The notes under the pieces are model-generated. The model ran no database searches, was not told where the DNA came from, and was given only the letters and a program-made list of their open reading frames with translations. The position numbers and the translations under genes were made by a program. Positions 7,757 through 16,961 of a DNA stretch of 37,016 nt are shown here, in pieces. The stretch's first letter is position 1. Each line of letters begins with the position of its first letter. The DNA comes from Burkholderiaceae bacterium (GTDB lineage Bacteria > Pseudomonadota > Gammaproteobacteria > Burkholderiales > Burkholderiaceae_B), in NCBI GenBank assembly GCA_004322135.1, contig SCSG01000014.1, positions 1 through 37,016 on the forward strand. The letters are read 5' to 3'.

Positions 7757-8242
7757 TCATTCAAATATCTCCTTCAATGGGCGCTCGTAGCGTCGCTTGA
7801 CAAGCTCTATCCATTCGTTCTCGTCCGTGAGATCCAGTACGTGCAGCGTCAGTATGCCGCTGTGTTGCGAGTAGCCCGCCCAGACTGTTCCCGGGGTGCA
7901 GGTGATGATGCAGGCCAGTGCGGCCAGTGCGTGCGGGTCGTGGATTTCCACAGGTATGCGGATGAAGCCCGATGTGTATGCCGACGGCCCGAGCCAAACG
8001 AGCCGGGCGACGGCAACGTTGGATCGGGTGACGTCGGCAATGACGTGGCCCAGCAACCGCAGAATGACGAAGGGGCGTTTGGGGGCCGAGCGCAGTGGCC
8101 GCAGCGCCATTGCCGCCCACGACAGCAGTAGCGCCAGCACCGCGCCTAGAATTACTTGGTTGCGCTCCACGGTGTCGTTGAGCAGCAGCCATGTGGCCAG
8201 CAGGATTGCTGGCAAGAGCAGCCAATACAGAGCGCGCTTCAT
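7757..8242 (-). CDS. mrpE: Monovalent cation/H+ antiporter subunit E
   Basis: Subunit E of the Mrp complex, needed for its stability and activity. From ATG 8242 the protein is 161 residues with two membrane helices near the N-terminus (about 4-23 and 28-45) and a cytoplasmic C-terminal part. That part holds the family's conserved stretch ITCTPGTVWAGYSQHSGILT and LHVLDL. The open frame reaches further upstream, but the extension is out-of-frame translation of the D gene, and ATG 8242 overlaps the D stop in an ATGA junction. The length agrees with MnhE proteins of about 160 residues. Confidence 0.93.
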   Translation of the reverse strand: MKRALYWLLLPAILLATWLLLNDTVERNQVILGAVLALLLSWAAMALRPLRSAPKRPFVILRLLGHVIADVTRSNVAVARLVWLGPSAYTSGFIRIPVEIHDPHALAALACIITCTPGTVWAGYSQHSGILTLHVLDLTDENEWIELVKRRYERPLKEIFE

Positions 8243-9876
8243 GGCCTTGCCCCCGTCGGTGTCATGAGTGCGGGCTGCCGGTGCAGTACTGCCTCGATGT
8301 AGGACTGCGGATTGTCCAGCGCCAGCGCGGTGTTGTTCAGGTAATTGAGGATGGGGCCGGCCCAGATAGTCAGCCCCACGCAGCAAAGTATCAGGAATGC
8401 CACCGGCGCTGCCTCATTGATCTGCAGACGCGGAACGACGGAGTCCTCAGAGCTCCAGAACATGCGGATGCCGGCCCGGGTCAGCGCAATAATGCAGGCA
8501 AGGCCGGAGACCAGCACTGCGCCTACCAGAAGCCATGCCCCCAGTGAAGGGGTATCGATGCTGGATGTCTGCAAGGCCGCTGACAGCAATGAAAATTTTG
8601 CGACAAAGCCCGAGAGTGGCGGTAGCCCCGTAATGAGCAGCGCGCAGGCGATAAAGGCCATGCCGAGAAACGCCATGGCTGCGGGCAGGGAAACACCCAC
8701 GACGTCATCCGAGCGGTCCGGCGAAAGCGGGTCGTCAAGGTCGAAGGCTTCCAGACTTATTGCGAGCACGTCGGCGCCGAAACTGCGCGTTCGCTCCACG
8801 AGTTCGACAAGCAGGTAGAAGGCACCCAGTGCCAGGACCGAGTTGATCAGATAAAAGAGCGCGGGACCAGTCAGGGTGACACCGGGCATGCCCAATGCCG
8901 TAAGCAGTGTTCCGGATGAAATGATGACGCAGTATCCGATCATGCGTTCGGTCTGTTGTGTGGCCAGTATGCCGATAGTGCCGAAAGCCAGGGTCGCCAG
9001 ACCCAGCGGGAACATCCACTGGCCCCCGAACGCCGCTGGTGCTCCTGTGGGAAGCAGCAGCGAACCCAGGCGCAGCAGCACGTAGATGCCGACCTTGGTC
9101 ATGATGGCGAAGCTTGCGGCTACGGGGGCACAGGCATGGCCGTATGCGTTGGGCAGCCAGAAGTTCAGCGGCCAGGCCGCTGCCTTGACGAGAAACGCAA
9201 TGCCCAGAATGGCCGCCGTTGCTTCGAAAAGCCGTCGATCGGGCCCGGCCAAACTGCCGGCCCGAGTGGCCAGGTCGGCCATGTTCAGCGTGCCGGTAAT
9301 ACCGTAGATCAACGCAATGGCGATAAGAAGCAGAAACGATGCGACAAGATTGGTGGCGATGTAGTGCAGCCCCGACCTGACCCGCAGTTCGCCTGAACCG
9401 TGCAGCATCAGGCCGTAGGAAGCGACCAGGAGAATCTCAAAGAACACGAACAGGTTGAATAGATCGCCGGTCAGGAACGCGCCATTCAGCCCCATCAGCA
9501 GAAACTGGAAGAGTGGGTGAAAATGCACGCCTGCACGATCCCAGCGTGCGCTCGCGTACAACAGCGCGGCGATGCCCAACACGGCATTCAGGGTAAGCAT
9601 GATGGCGGCTAACTGGTCCACCACTACGACGATGGCGAACGGCGCGGGCCAGTTGCCGAGCAGGTATACGGGTATACGTCCTGGCCACGAGGACGCTTGC
9701 GCGCCAGAGGTGATGAGCAGCAGGTCGACGGCAATGACCAGTTGCGCCAATGTAGAGACGTAGGACACGCCAAGTCGCAACCAGCGGTGCGTATCCTTGA
9801 GCAGCAGCAGACTGGCCCCGGCCAGTAGTGGGATGACAATGGGCAGGATTGGCAGGTGGCTTGACCAGTCGATCAC
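8239..9876 (-). CDS. mrpD: Monovalent cation/H+ antiporter subunit D
   Basis: Subunit D is a large NuoN/NuoM-like membrane protein and probably one of the two proton/cation pathways of the complex. The 545-residue protein has about 14 predicted helices. The family core GDLFNLFVFFEILLVASYGLM lies near residues 128-148, and lysines in membrane helices (for example LVKAAAWPLNFWLPNAYGHA) match antiporter-like subunits of complex I. The start is GTG at 9876 and overlaps the C stop (GTGA). Its TGA overlaps the E start. A hydrophilic loop of about 30 residues (around 380-410) carries an acidic run (DLDDPLSPDRSDD). Confidence 0.95.
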   Translation of the reverse strand: MIDWSSHLPILPIVIPLLAGASLLLLKDTHRWLRLGVSYVSTLAQLVIAVDLLLITSGAQASSWPGRIPVYLLGNWPAPFAIVVVVDQLAAIMLTLNAVLGIAALLYASARWDRAGVHFHPLFQFLLMGLNGAFLTGDLFNLFVFFEILLVASYGLMLHGSGELRVRSGLHYIATNLVASFLLLIAIALIYGITGTLNMADLATRAGSLAGPDRRLFEATAAILGIAFLVKAAAWPLNFWLPNAYGHACAPVAASFAIMTKVGIYVLLRLGSLLLPTGAPAAFGGQWMFPLGLATLAFGTIGILATQQTERMIGYCVIISSGTLLTALGMPGVTLTGPALFYLINSVLALGAFYLLVELVERTRSFGADVLAISLEAFDLDDPLSPDRSDDVVGVSLPAAMAFLGMAFIACALLITGLPPLSGFVAKFSLLSAALQTSSIDTPSLGAWLLVGAVLVSGLACIIALTRAGIRMFWSSEDSVVPRLQINEAAPVAFLILCCVGLTIWAGPILNYLNNTALALDNPQSYIEAVLHRQPALMTPTGARP

Positions 9877-10217
9877 AGATCCGCCTCTCTGCCGTCAACG
9901 TGGTCGTTGCCGCCAAGGCCGCGCGCGGCCAGAAGCACCACCAGAAACAGTGCGGTCGTGGCAAAGCCGATGACAATGGCAGTCAGGACGAGGGCTTGTG
10001 GTACCGGGTCGGCGTACAGGTTTGGGTCGGCGCCCTTGCTGGCTTGAATAATGGGTGCGGCGCCGATCGAGAGGCGCCCCATGCTGAAAATGAAAAGGTT
10101 GACGGCATACGAAAGCAGTGAAAGCCCCATGATGACCTGAAATGTGCGTGGACGCAGGATCAGCCAGATGCCGGATCCGGCAAGCACGCCAATGGCAAGG
10201 GCAAGGATGATTTCCAT
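9873..10217 (-). CDS. mrpC: Monovalent cation/H+ antiporter subunit C
   Basis: Subunit C of the Mrp antiporter is a NuoK-like protein with three membrane helices (about 3-22, 29-49 and 72-97) in 114 residues. It shows the family features VIMGLSLLSYAVNLFIFSMG and DPVPQALVLTAIVIGFA, the latter almost invariant in MnhC/NuoK-like proteins. Its ATG shares one base with the TAA of the AB gene (TAATG), and its TGA overlaps the GTG of D. Both junctions point to coupled translation in one transcript. Confidence 0.95.
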   Translation of the reverse strand: MEIILALAIGVLAGSGIWLILRPRTFQVIMGLSLLSYAVNLFIFSMGRLSIGAAPIIQASKGADPNLYADPVPQALVLTAIVIGFATTALFLVVLLAARGLGGNDHVDGREADL

Positions 10218-13138
10218 TATCGTGTTCCGTCGTGGGGAGAAAGTGTGGGCGGGGTGGCCACTTTGCGGTGGAATCGGCTGGACTGGTGCGCCAGCGCGAC
10301 CAGCATGAGGATGGTGGCACCGACGACCAGCATATAGACGCCTATGTCCAGCAGCAGTACGCTGGGTAGTAGAACGTTTCCGATGATGGGAAGCGTGGCT
10401 TCAAGCGTAATTGCCGAGAGCAGAGGCAGGGCGCTCCACCATGCCGCGACCGCGGCAGCGCCCGCGGCCAGCAGGCCCAGGGCTATCCAGTACTGCGGGC
10501 CGACTTTTTGGCGCGACTCCACCCAGTTTATGCCGCCCACCATGTATTGCACGATGACGAACGTGGCCAGGATGAGGCCGCCAACGAAGCCGCCGCCCGG
10601 CAGGTCGTGCCCGCGCAGCAGGAAGTACAGCGAAGCCAGCGCGCCTATGGGCAGCAGGAACCGTGCCAATACGGCCGGCACAAGCATTGCGCCTTCAGGT
10701 AGTGGCGATTCAGGATGTGGCGGTTTGTGCCGTACGGCCGCCAGGCTGGCGTTTATTCCCAGTTGGCGGTGTGGCTCGTCAATGGGGATAGTTTCGGGAG
10801 GTGGCCGGAAACGGCGCAGCAGGGCGTAGACGGTGATTGCCACAACACCCAGAACAGTTATCTCGCCCAGGGTGTCAAAGCCGCGGAAGTCGACCAGGAT
10901 GACGTTGACGATGTTGGCGCCGTTACCTTCAGAGAGGGAATGCTTGATGAAAAAATTCGAAATGCCGTCAGGTTTTGGCCGTACAAGCACCGCATAAGCC
11001 AAAGCGGCCAGGCCGGCGCCTCCGGCAATGGCCACCACGACATCGCGCGAACGGCGAATTAATGTCGGTGGGGTCACGCCCGCGTCATCGCGTTTGACGC
11101 GTGGCGGCAACCAGCGCAGCCCCAGTAGAATCAGTACCGTCGTCACGGTTTCAACGGCCAATTGGGTCAGGGCAAGGTCGGGGGCGGACAGCCATGCGAA
11201 TGTAATGGCCGTTGTCAGGCCTGCGCCGCCTGCCATTATCAGTGAGGAAAGACGATGGTACTTGGCTTGCAGTGCCGTGCCAATTGCGCAGGCACCACCC
11301 ACCAGCCACAGGATGATAAAAGACGGGTCTAGCGGTGTTGCTGGCCCGGCCCATACCCATTTTCCCTGAAGTAGCGGTGTCAGGGCCGCGCCCAGTGTGA
11401 TGAGGATGACGAGGAGCAGTTGGCGCTGCAGGCGTGGTGAATACACTTTCTGCAGCAGCCAGCCGAAGACTGAGTCCATGCCTTCAAGCAAGCCTTCGAA
11501 GCTGCGGCGTCCGTCGAAACTGTGGATGAATGGCGTTTTATCCGGATGCATGTGGCGACGCGCCAGCAGCACATAGTACAGTGCTATGCCGCCGACCAGA
11601 GCGATGATGCTCATCGCCAGTGGACGGTTGAAGCCATGCCAGATTTTCAGGTCGTACTGGGGCGCGTTGGTGCCGAGGATTGACAGCGTGGCAATGTTCA
11701 GCAGCGGCCCTAGTGTGGTGCGCGGGAAGATGCCCACGATCAGGCAGGCAAGTGCAAGCAGACCGCTGGGGACCAGCATCCAGAAGGCGGGTTCGTGTGC
11801 GGCGCGCGGCAGATCGGTAGCTGGGGGGCCGAAGAAGACCTGGTTGATAAAGCGTAGCGAGTAGGCAACGCTGAAGATCCCCGCAATGATTGCCGCGATC
11901 GGCAGCACGTACTCGGTATAGAAATTGCCGTCGATGAATACCGTTTCGGCAAAGAACATCTCCTTGGAGAGGAAACCGTTCAGCAGCGGTACGCCCGCCA
12001 TTGCGGCGGCAGCCACAACGGCCAGAGTGGCTGTCACCGGCATGAGCCTGGCAAGCCCCGAGAGCCGCCGCATGTCACGCGTGCCGGTTTCGTGGTCGAC
12101 GATTCCGGCGGCCATGAATAGTGAGGCCTTGAAGGTGGCGTGGTTGATCATATGGAAGATGGCGGCTACCAGTCCCAGAGCACTGTTCATTCCTATGAGC
12201 AGTGTAATCAGACCGAGATGGCTGATCGTCGAGTACGCCAGCACGCCTTTCATGTCGCGCTGGAACATGGCCGCGTAGCCACCCAGCAGGAGTGAGCACG
12301 TGCCAAGCCCACCGATGATCCAGAACCATTCACTGGTGCCTGCGAGTACTGGCCAGAAGCGGGCCAGGAGAAATACGCCTGCCATGACCATGGTCGCCGA
12401 GTGCAAATATGCCGAGACTGGTGTCGGCGCAGCCATGGCGTTGGGCAGCCAGATATGGAACGGGAACTGAGCGCTTTTGGTCAGCGCGGCCAGCGCGATG
12501 AGGACGAGTATGACGGGGTACCAAGGGTGGTGAAGCACGAGGTCGCCCGAGGCCAGCACAATGTCGAGGTCGTAGCTGCCGACGATGTGCCCCAGCATCA
12601 GTACGCCGGCCAGCAGGCATAGGCCCCCTGCGCTGGTGATGAGGAACGCCATGCGTGCGCCGCGCCGTGAGTCGAGACGGTGGTGCCAGTAGGCAATGAG
12701 CATGAGGGATGAGAGGCTTGTCAGCTCCCAGAACATGACCAGTTGCAGGAGGCTCCCAGACAGCACGATTCCCAGCATTGAACCCATGAACAACGAAAGG
12801 AAAGCGAAGAATCGGCGTGCTGGGTCTTGCGGCGACAGGTAATAGTGCGCATACGGGACGATCAATGCGCCCATCAGCGTGATGAGCAGCGTGAAAAGCC
12901 AGGCATAGCCGTCCAGCCGCAATACGAAATTGATTTCAAGGGCGGCGGGAATCCATGGCCACGTGATTTCGACAACGCCGCCATGGGCAACGGCCGGATA
13001 GAGTGCGATGACTGCCGCCGCGCTGCCCAACGCAACGATTTCCGCGAGCCAGGCTTCGAGGTTGCGCGCATCGCTCGGCAACAGGGCAGCGATCAGGCTG
13101 CCCGCGAAGGGCAATGCGAGAATGAGAATGAGCAACAT
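10217..13138 (-). CDS. mrpA: Monovalent cation/H+ antiporter subunit A fused to subunit B
   Basis: This is the first and largest subunit of the Mrp (Mnh/Pha) Na+ or K+/H+ antiporter, which keeps the cytoplasm neutral under alkaline or salt stress. The 973-residue protein contains a NuoL-like antiporter module (about 1-640) with conserved segments such as FWELTSLSSLMLIAYWHH and LTKSAQFPFHIWLPNAMAAPTPVSAYLHSATM. An MrpA C-terminal region follows (about 640-800). An MnhB-like module comes last (about 830-960), with LPGGGFVGGLILA. Proteobacteria commonly carry this AB fusion (as PhaAB), whereas Bacillus has separate A and B genes. ATG 13138 has AAGG nearby. The gene leads the six-gene operon and is divergent from nothing; ybaN lies upstream on the same strand. 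Confidence 0.95.
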   Translation of the reverse strand: MLLILILALPFAGSLIAALLPSDARNLEAWLAEIVALGSAAAVIALYPAVAHGGVVEITWPWIPAALEINFVLRLDGYAWLFTLLITLMGALIVPYAHYYLSPQDPARRFFAFLSLFMGSMLGIVLSGSLLQLVMFWELTSLSSLMLIAYWHHRLDSRRGARMAFLITSAGGLCLLAGVLMLGHIVGSYDLDIVLASGDLVLHHPWYPVILVLIALAALTKSAQFPFHIWLPNAMAAPTPVSAYLHSATMVMAGVFLLARFWPVLAGTSEWFWIIGGLGTCSLLLGGYAAMFQRDMKGVLAYSTISHLGLITLLIGMNSALGLVAAIFHMINHATFKASLFMAAGIVDHETGTRDMRRLSGLARLMPVTATLAVVAAAAMAGVPLLNGFLSKEMFFAETVFIDGNFYTEYVLPIAAIIAGIFSVAYSLRFINQVFFGPPATDLPRAAHEPAFWMLVPSGLLALACLIVGIFPRTTLGPLLNIATLSILGTNAPQYDLKIWHGFNRPLAMSIIALVGGIALYYVLLARRHMHPDKTPFIHSFDGRRSFEGLLEGMDSVFGWLLQKVYSPRLQRQLLLVILITLGAALTPLLQGKWVWAGPATPLDPSFIILWLVGGACAIGTALQAKYHRLSSLIMAGGAGLTTAITFAWLSAPDLALTQLAVETVTTVLILLGLRWLPPRVKRDDAGVTPPTLIRRSRDVVVAIAGGAGLAALAYAVLVRPKPDGISNFFIKHSLSEGNGANIVNVILVDFRGFDTLGEITVLGVVAITVYALLRRFRPPPETIPIDEPHRQLGINASLAAVRHKPPHPESPLPEGAMLVPAVLARFLLPIGALASLYFLLRGHDLPGGGFVGGLILATFVIVQYMVGGINWVESRQKVGPQYWIALGLLAAGAAAVAAWWSALPLLSAITLEATLPIIGNVLLPSVLLLDIGVYMLVVGATILMLVALAHQSSRFHRKVATPPTLSPHDGTR

Positions 13139-13174
13139 CTAAGCCTTGATGACAATAGGGAGACTTTGCTTCTA

Positions 13175-13265
13175 ATAATACGGTATTTTGCAGATTTTTC
13201 AGTGTTAAACCCGCAAAAACAATGTGAGTTGGCGCAGGCCGCGCATCTATTGTCATTTAATGCGC
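13175..13265 (-). promoter_or_regulatory. Probable mrp operon control region with inverted repeat
   Basis: The 217 bases between ybaN and mrpA hold the likely mrp promoter. On the minus strand TATTAT (13180 to 13175) could be a -10 element about 40 bases before the start; no good -35 was found. Further upstream, GCGCAT (13241-13246) and ATGCGC (13260-13265) form a 6-bp inverted repeat around a 13-base AT-rich centre, as an operator might. The assignment rests on position and symmetry only. Confidence 0.3.
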
Positions 13266-13355
13266 AAACGTTGCTGGTTCTTTGGGATTGTTCCGTAATG
13301 CGTGGATGCCGTTATCGTTTTTTTGATGCTTTCAATCGGGCTTGCGATACCTGTG

Positions 13356-13745
13356 TCAACGTCCGCATTGCCTGTGGCGATTTTGTGGCGTTAGTGTCTT
13401 GATGCGCAGCAGTATGTACAGGCTTACGCCTGATCCCATCAGTGCCAGTGCAATCCTGACCCAGTCGATCTGAATAAGATAGATCGAATACGACAGCGAC
13501 GCCCAGAGCAGGACAAGGGCCACGAGCTTGGCAGAGCGCGGCATGCCCGCGCGGCTTTCCATTGCGGCGATATATGGACCCAGCAGGCGGTTGTGGGTCA
13601 GCCAGCGGTGCAGGCGCGCTGAGCCGCGTAGGTAGCAGGCCGATGCCAGTAACAGGAATGGCGTCGTTGGCAGCAACGGCAGGAACACGCCGGCAATGGC
13701 AAGCACGACCGCAATCGTGCCGATAATAATGAATAGCGTTTTCAT
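13356..13745 (-). CDS. YbaN-family (DUF454) inner-membrane protein
   Basis: A small membrane protein of the YbaN/DUF454 family, whose molecular function is not established. From ATG 13745 it is 129 residues (E. coli YbaN is 125). It shows the N-terminal family motif GVFLPLLPTTPFLLLASACYLRGSARLHRWL at about 20-50, in which the paired LP and TPF residues are typical. Then come NRLLGPY and two more helices near the C-terminus. A TTG two codons upstream is the alternative start. It lies alone between the cys operon and mrp on the same strand, 136 bases from cysA and 217 from mrpA, so membership in either operon is uncertain. Confidence 0.85.
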   Translation of the reverse strand: MKTLFIIIGTIAVVLAIAGVFLPLLPTTPFLLLASACYLRGSARLHRWLTHNRLLGPYIAAMESRAGMPRSAKLVALVLLWASLSYSIYLIQIDWVRIALALMGSGVSLYILLRIKTLTPQNRHRQCGR

Positions 13746-13881
13746 GGGCAAAGTGGTAATCGAGCTGGGGTGGCGTGGCCAACGGCGATGCTCTCGTGTC
13801 GGGTGCGATGCCGCCCTGGCGCCACTTCATCAGCATCTGCCGTTATTGTCGCCCAATACACAGCGGATGTCTTTGCCTGGC

Positions 13882-14949
13882 CTACGCAGCCTCCCCAACG
13901 AAAACTCGTAGTTGGTGCGGGCTAACGAGTAGGCTTTCGCCTACCTTGAAGCCCATTTCCCGGAACTGCTTGTTCGGAATTACCGCTACGACGATTTCGT
14001 GGTTGTCTTCACGCACGAGTTCCAACTGGGCCAGCGGGCCAATGGCATGGGTATGGCGCAGTTGCGCCACGATGCCGCTTTCGCCCGGCCGGTAGCGCTG
14101 TACATCCAGATCGTGAGGCCGTACGTAGCCGACACCCTGCACGTTGTCGGCCTGAGCGTGATCGGGGATGTTGAACGACGCAGATCCCGCTTCCAGCACA
14201 CCGTTGTGTATGCGGCCACGGAACAGGTTGACGTTGCCGAGGAAGCTATAGACGAAGGGCGACGCCGGGTGGTTGTAAACGTCCGCAGGTGTGCCGATCT
14301 GCTCGATGTTTCCCTTGTTCATGACGACGACCTGATCGGCCACTTCCAGGGCTTCTTCCTGGTCGTGCGTGACAAAAATGCTGGTGATGTCCAGGTCGTC
14401 GTGCAGCCTGCGCAACCAGCGGCGCAGGTCTTTTCTGACTTTCGCGTCCAGCGCGCCGAAGGGTTCATCCAGCAACAGCACGCGTGGTTCGACGGCCAGC
14501 GCGCGGGCCAACGCGATCCGCTGGCGTTGGCCGCCCGACAAGCTGGACGGATAGTGATTGGCGAGCCAGCCCAACTGAACCAGATTCAGTAGCTGTGTGA
14601 CACGTTCATGGATGGCCCGTTCGGGAGGCCGCTGGCCGCGTGGTTTGACGCGCAGGCCGAACGCGATGTTTTCGAAGACTGTCATGTGCTTGAACAACAC
14701 GTAGTGCTGGAATACGAAACCCACATGGCGTTCGCGTACGCGGCGTGATGAGGCGTCTTCACCGTCCAGCAGTACCATGCCGCTGTCGGCGTGCTCCAGT
14801 CCGGCAATAATGCGCAGCAGCGTGGTCTTGCCGCATCCGCTGGGGCCGAGCAGGGCGGTCAGGCCACCGTCGGGGAAGTTGAGCGAGACGTCATTAACGG
14901 CGGCGAAATCATCGAAGCGCTTGCTGATGTGGCGAATTTCAATACTCAT
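13882..14949 (-). CDS. cysA: Sulfate/thiosulfate import ATP-binding protein CysA
   Basis: The ATPase that powers the sulfate/thiosulfate ABC importer. In the 355-residue protein I see Walker [10 protein letters not shown] at 35-43, the Q-loop Gln81, the signature LSGGQ at 137-141, Walker B with Asp161-Glu162 and the switch His195. A C-terminal TOBE-type regulatory region of about 120 residues follows, with [13 protein letters not shown] and [15 protein letters not shown] 14949 (MSIEIRHIS) is the right start. The open frame continues upstream, but that is only the shifted reading of cysW. The start overlaps the end of cysW by 11 bases. It is the last gene of sbp-cysT-cysW-cysA. Confidence 0.96.
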   Translation of the reverse strand: MSIEIRHISKRFDDFAAVNDVSLNFPDGGLTALLGPSGCGKTTLLRIIAGLEHADSGMVLLDGEDASSRRVRERHVGFVFQHYVLFKHMTVFENIAFGLRVKPRGQRPPERAIHERVTQLLNLVQLGWLANHYPSSLSGGQRQRIALARALAVEPRVLLLDEPFGALDAKVRKDLRRWLRRLHDDLDITSIFVTHDQEEALEVADQVVVMNKGNIEQIGTPADVYNHPASPFVYSFLGNVNLFRGRIHNGVLEAGSASFNIPDHAQADNVQGVGYVRPHDLDVQRYRPGESGIVAQLRHTHAIGPLAQLELVREDNHEIVVAVIPNKQFREMGFKVGESLLVSPHQLRVFVGEAA

Positions 14950-15850
14950 TTGTTCTCTCCGGTGGAACGGATTCGGGCTCTTTGTTGCGGGTGCGCCATG
15001 CGACGAAGGATTTGGCAGCCAGCGTGGCCAGTGCAAGCAGCGCCAGCAGCGACGCAACGGCAAAGGCTGCCGAGAAGTTGTATTCGTTGTAAAGAATTTC
15101 GACATGCAGCGGCATGGTGTTGGTCTCGCCGCGAATGTGGCCCGACACTACTGATACGGCGCCGAATTCGCCCATGGCGCGCGCGTTGCACAGGATGACG
15201 CCATACAGGAGCCCCCACTTGATGTTGGGTAGCGTGACTTTGCGAAATGCCTGCCAGCCTGTGGCGCCCAGTACCAGGGCGGCTTCTTCTTCCTCGATGC
15301 CTTGGGACTGCATGAGCGGAATCAGCTCGCGTGCCACGAACGGAAACGTGACAAATATGGTGGCCAGGACAATGCCGGGCACGGCGAACAGGATTCGGAT
15401 GTTGTGGTCGTTGAGCCATTCCCCCATCCAGCCTTGCGCCCCAAAAATGAGTACGTAGATCAGTCCAGAGATAACCGGCGATACGGAAAACGGCAGGTCA
15501 ATCAATGTCAAAAGAAGATTTTTACCGCGGAATTCGAACTTTGAGATGGCCCACGCCGCCGCCACGCCGAACACCAGATTCAGCGGCACGGCGATGGCCG
15601 CTGTGAGTAGCGTCAGGCGAATGGCGGAAAGCGCGTCAGGCTCCACGACGGCAGAGAAATAGACGCTCCAGCCTTTGCGAAGGGCTTCCGCGAACACGGT
15701 AAGGAGTGGCATGAGCAGGAACAGAGCCACGAAGGCGAGTGCGATGCCGATGAGAAGACCCTTGACCCAGGCCGGATCAGTCGTGGCTGAGGGCGTTCGG
15801 GCAGAGCGGCCGACGCGGACGGGCAGCGTAAGAGTTGTTGTGTCGTTCAT
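14939..15850 (-). CDS. cysW: Sulfate ABC transporter permease CysW
   Basis: One of two membrane permeases of the sulfate importer. The 303 residues hold six predicted helices. The cytoplasmic EAA-like coupling motif [23 protein letters not shown] (about 200-222) docks with CysA. CysW features include [13 protein letters not shown] and [35 protein letters not shown] near the C-terminus. The first 28 residues are a polar Ser/Thr/Arg-rich cytoplasmic tail. The ATG at 15850 overlaps the cysT stop (ATGA), and the end overlaps cysA by 11 bases. Confidence 0.96.
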   Translation of the reverse strand: MNDTTTLTLPVRVGRSARTPSATTDPAWVKGLLIGIALAFVALFLLMPLLTVFAEALRKGWSVYFSAVVEPDALSAIRLTLLTAAIAVPLNLVFGVAAAWAISKFEFRGKNLLLTLIDLPFSVSPVISGLIYVLIFGAQGWMGEWLNDHNIRILFAVPGIVLATIFVTFPFVARELIPLMQSQGIEEEEAALVLGATGWQAFRKVTLPNIKWGLLYGVILCNARAMGEFGAVSVVSGHIRGETNTMPLHVEILYNEYNFSAAFAVASLLALLALATLAAKSFVAWRTRNKEPESVPPERTNEY

Positions 15851-16713
15851 GCTCGGGCTCGTAGGCGCTCGCCGCGTCTGCGCGAGCGCGCCTGCAACAG
15901 GTTGATGGTAAGCAGCATGATGAACGAAATGAGCAGCATGACCATGGCGATCGCCGTGGCACCGGCGTAGTCGAATTGCTCAAGCCTGGTGACGATAAGC
16001 AGCGGTGTAATTTCGGAGACCATTGGCATGTTGCCCGCAATGAAGATGACAGATCCGTATTCGCCTGAAGCGCGCGCGAACGCCAGAGCGAACCCGGTAA
16101 CGAGTGAGGGGGCGATGGCCGGAAATATGACGTGGATGAGCGTTTGCAGGCGGTTCGCGCCCAGGCTGGCGGCGACTTCTTCGTATTCGGCTTCGAACTC
16201 TTCCAGTACCGGCTGCACGGTCCGCACGACGAAAGGCAGACCGATGAAGGTTAGTGCCACTACGACACCGAGTGGCGTGAACGCAACCTTGATACCCATT
16301 TTTTCAAGGCCACCGCCGATCCAGCCGTTGGGAGCGTACAGTGTCGTCAGTGCGATGCCGGCCACGGCTGTAGGCAAGGAAAACGGCAGGTCGACTAACG
16401 CGTCGATGAGTTTCCTGCCGGGAAATTTGTAGCGGACCAGCGTCCAGGCCACGATACTGCCAAAGACAGCGTTGGCCGCCGCGGCAACCAGCGACGCGCC
16501 GAAGCTTAACCGGTACGACGCCATGACACGTGGTGAAGTGGTAGCCTGAATGAGTTCGTGCCAGCTTAGCGAAAATGTCTTCAGAAAAATGGCCGACAAT
16601 GGGATCAGGACGATGAGGCTTAGATAGAGGATCGTAAAGCCCAGAGTGATGTTGAAGCCTGGCATCACCCGAGATGGCCGGTTTCTGTGTATCGGTAATG
16701 TTGCTGCAGTCAT
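15847..16713 (-). CDS. cysT: Sulfate ABC transporter permease CysT (CysU)
   Basis: The other membrane permease of the sulfate importer. It is 288 residues with a short basic N-terminus and six helices starting at about residue 22. The family core is [27 protein letters not shown] (about 106-132). The EAA loop contains [24 protein letters not shown], followed by [19 protein letters not shown]. No strong ribosome site precedes ATG 16713; an internal ATG at codon 17 ([10 protein letters not shown]) is a possible alternative. A 248-base gap separates it from sbp, unusually long for this operon, and that gap contains repeated motifs. Confidence 0.95.
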   Translation of the reverse strand: MTAATLPIHRNRPSRVMPGFNITLGFTILYLSLIVLIPLSAIFLKTFSLSWHELIQATTSPRVMASYRLSFGASLVAAAANAVFGSIVAWTLVRYKFPGRKLIDALVDLPFSLPTAVAGIALTTLYAPNGWIGGGLEKMGIKVAFTPLGVVVALTFIGLPFVVRTVQPVLEEFEAEYEEVAASLGANRLQTLIHVIFPAIAPSLVTGFALAFARASGEYGSVIFIAGNMPMVSEITPLLIVTRLEQFDYAGATAIAMVMLLISFIMLLTINLLQARSRRRGERLRARA

Positions 16714-16792
16714 GAAGATTCGGGATCAATGAAGGGGAGTACGCGGTACTAAGCATGGTTGCATCTTGCTGCAATAAAACGAACGAATTTTT

Positions 16793-16904
16793 ATCTATGT
16801 CGATAGATGCGAATCAAATAAAGCTGACCCCTCCCCGGGATGCCTGCCATTTGCCACCAGCTACACGTCGTCCGCCACCTGCCGCATGTCACTCGCCACT
16901 TGCC
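16793..16904. repeat. Palindrome and three GCCAYYTGCC copies in the sbp-cysT gap
   Basis: Within the 248-base gap between sbp and cysT there are three copies of GCCAYYTGCC: GCCATTTGCC at 16846-16855, GCCACCTGCC at 16874-16883 and GCCACTTGCC at 16895-16904, with start-to-start spacing of 28 and 21 bases. Next to them, ATCTAT-GTCG-ATAGAT (16793-16808) is an inverted repeat with a 6-bp stem. Neither arm is followed by a T-run on the minus strand, so this is not a simple terminator. The gap may hold a second promoter, a regulatory site or an mRNA-processing element. No function can be assigned. Confidence 0.45.
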
Positions 16905-16961
16905 GGATATGGAGCCTCGGTGCGCGCATGGGTTTTGCGCGATGAAGGTGGCCGACCGCGC

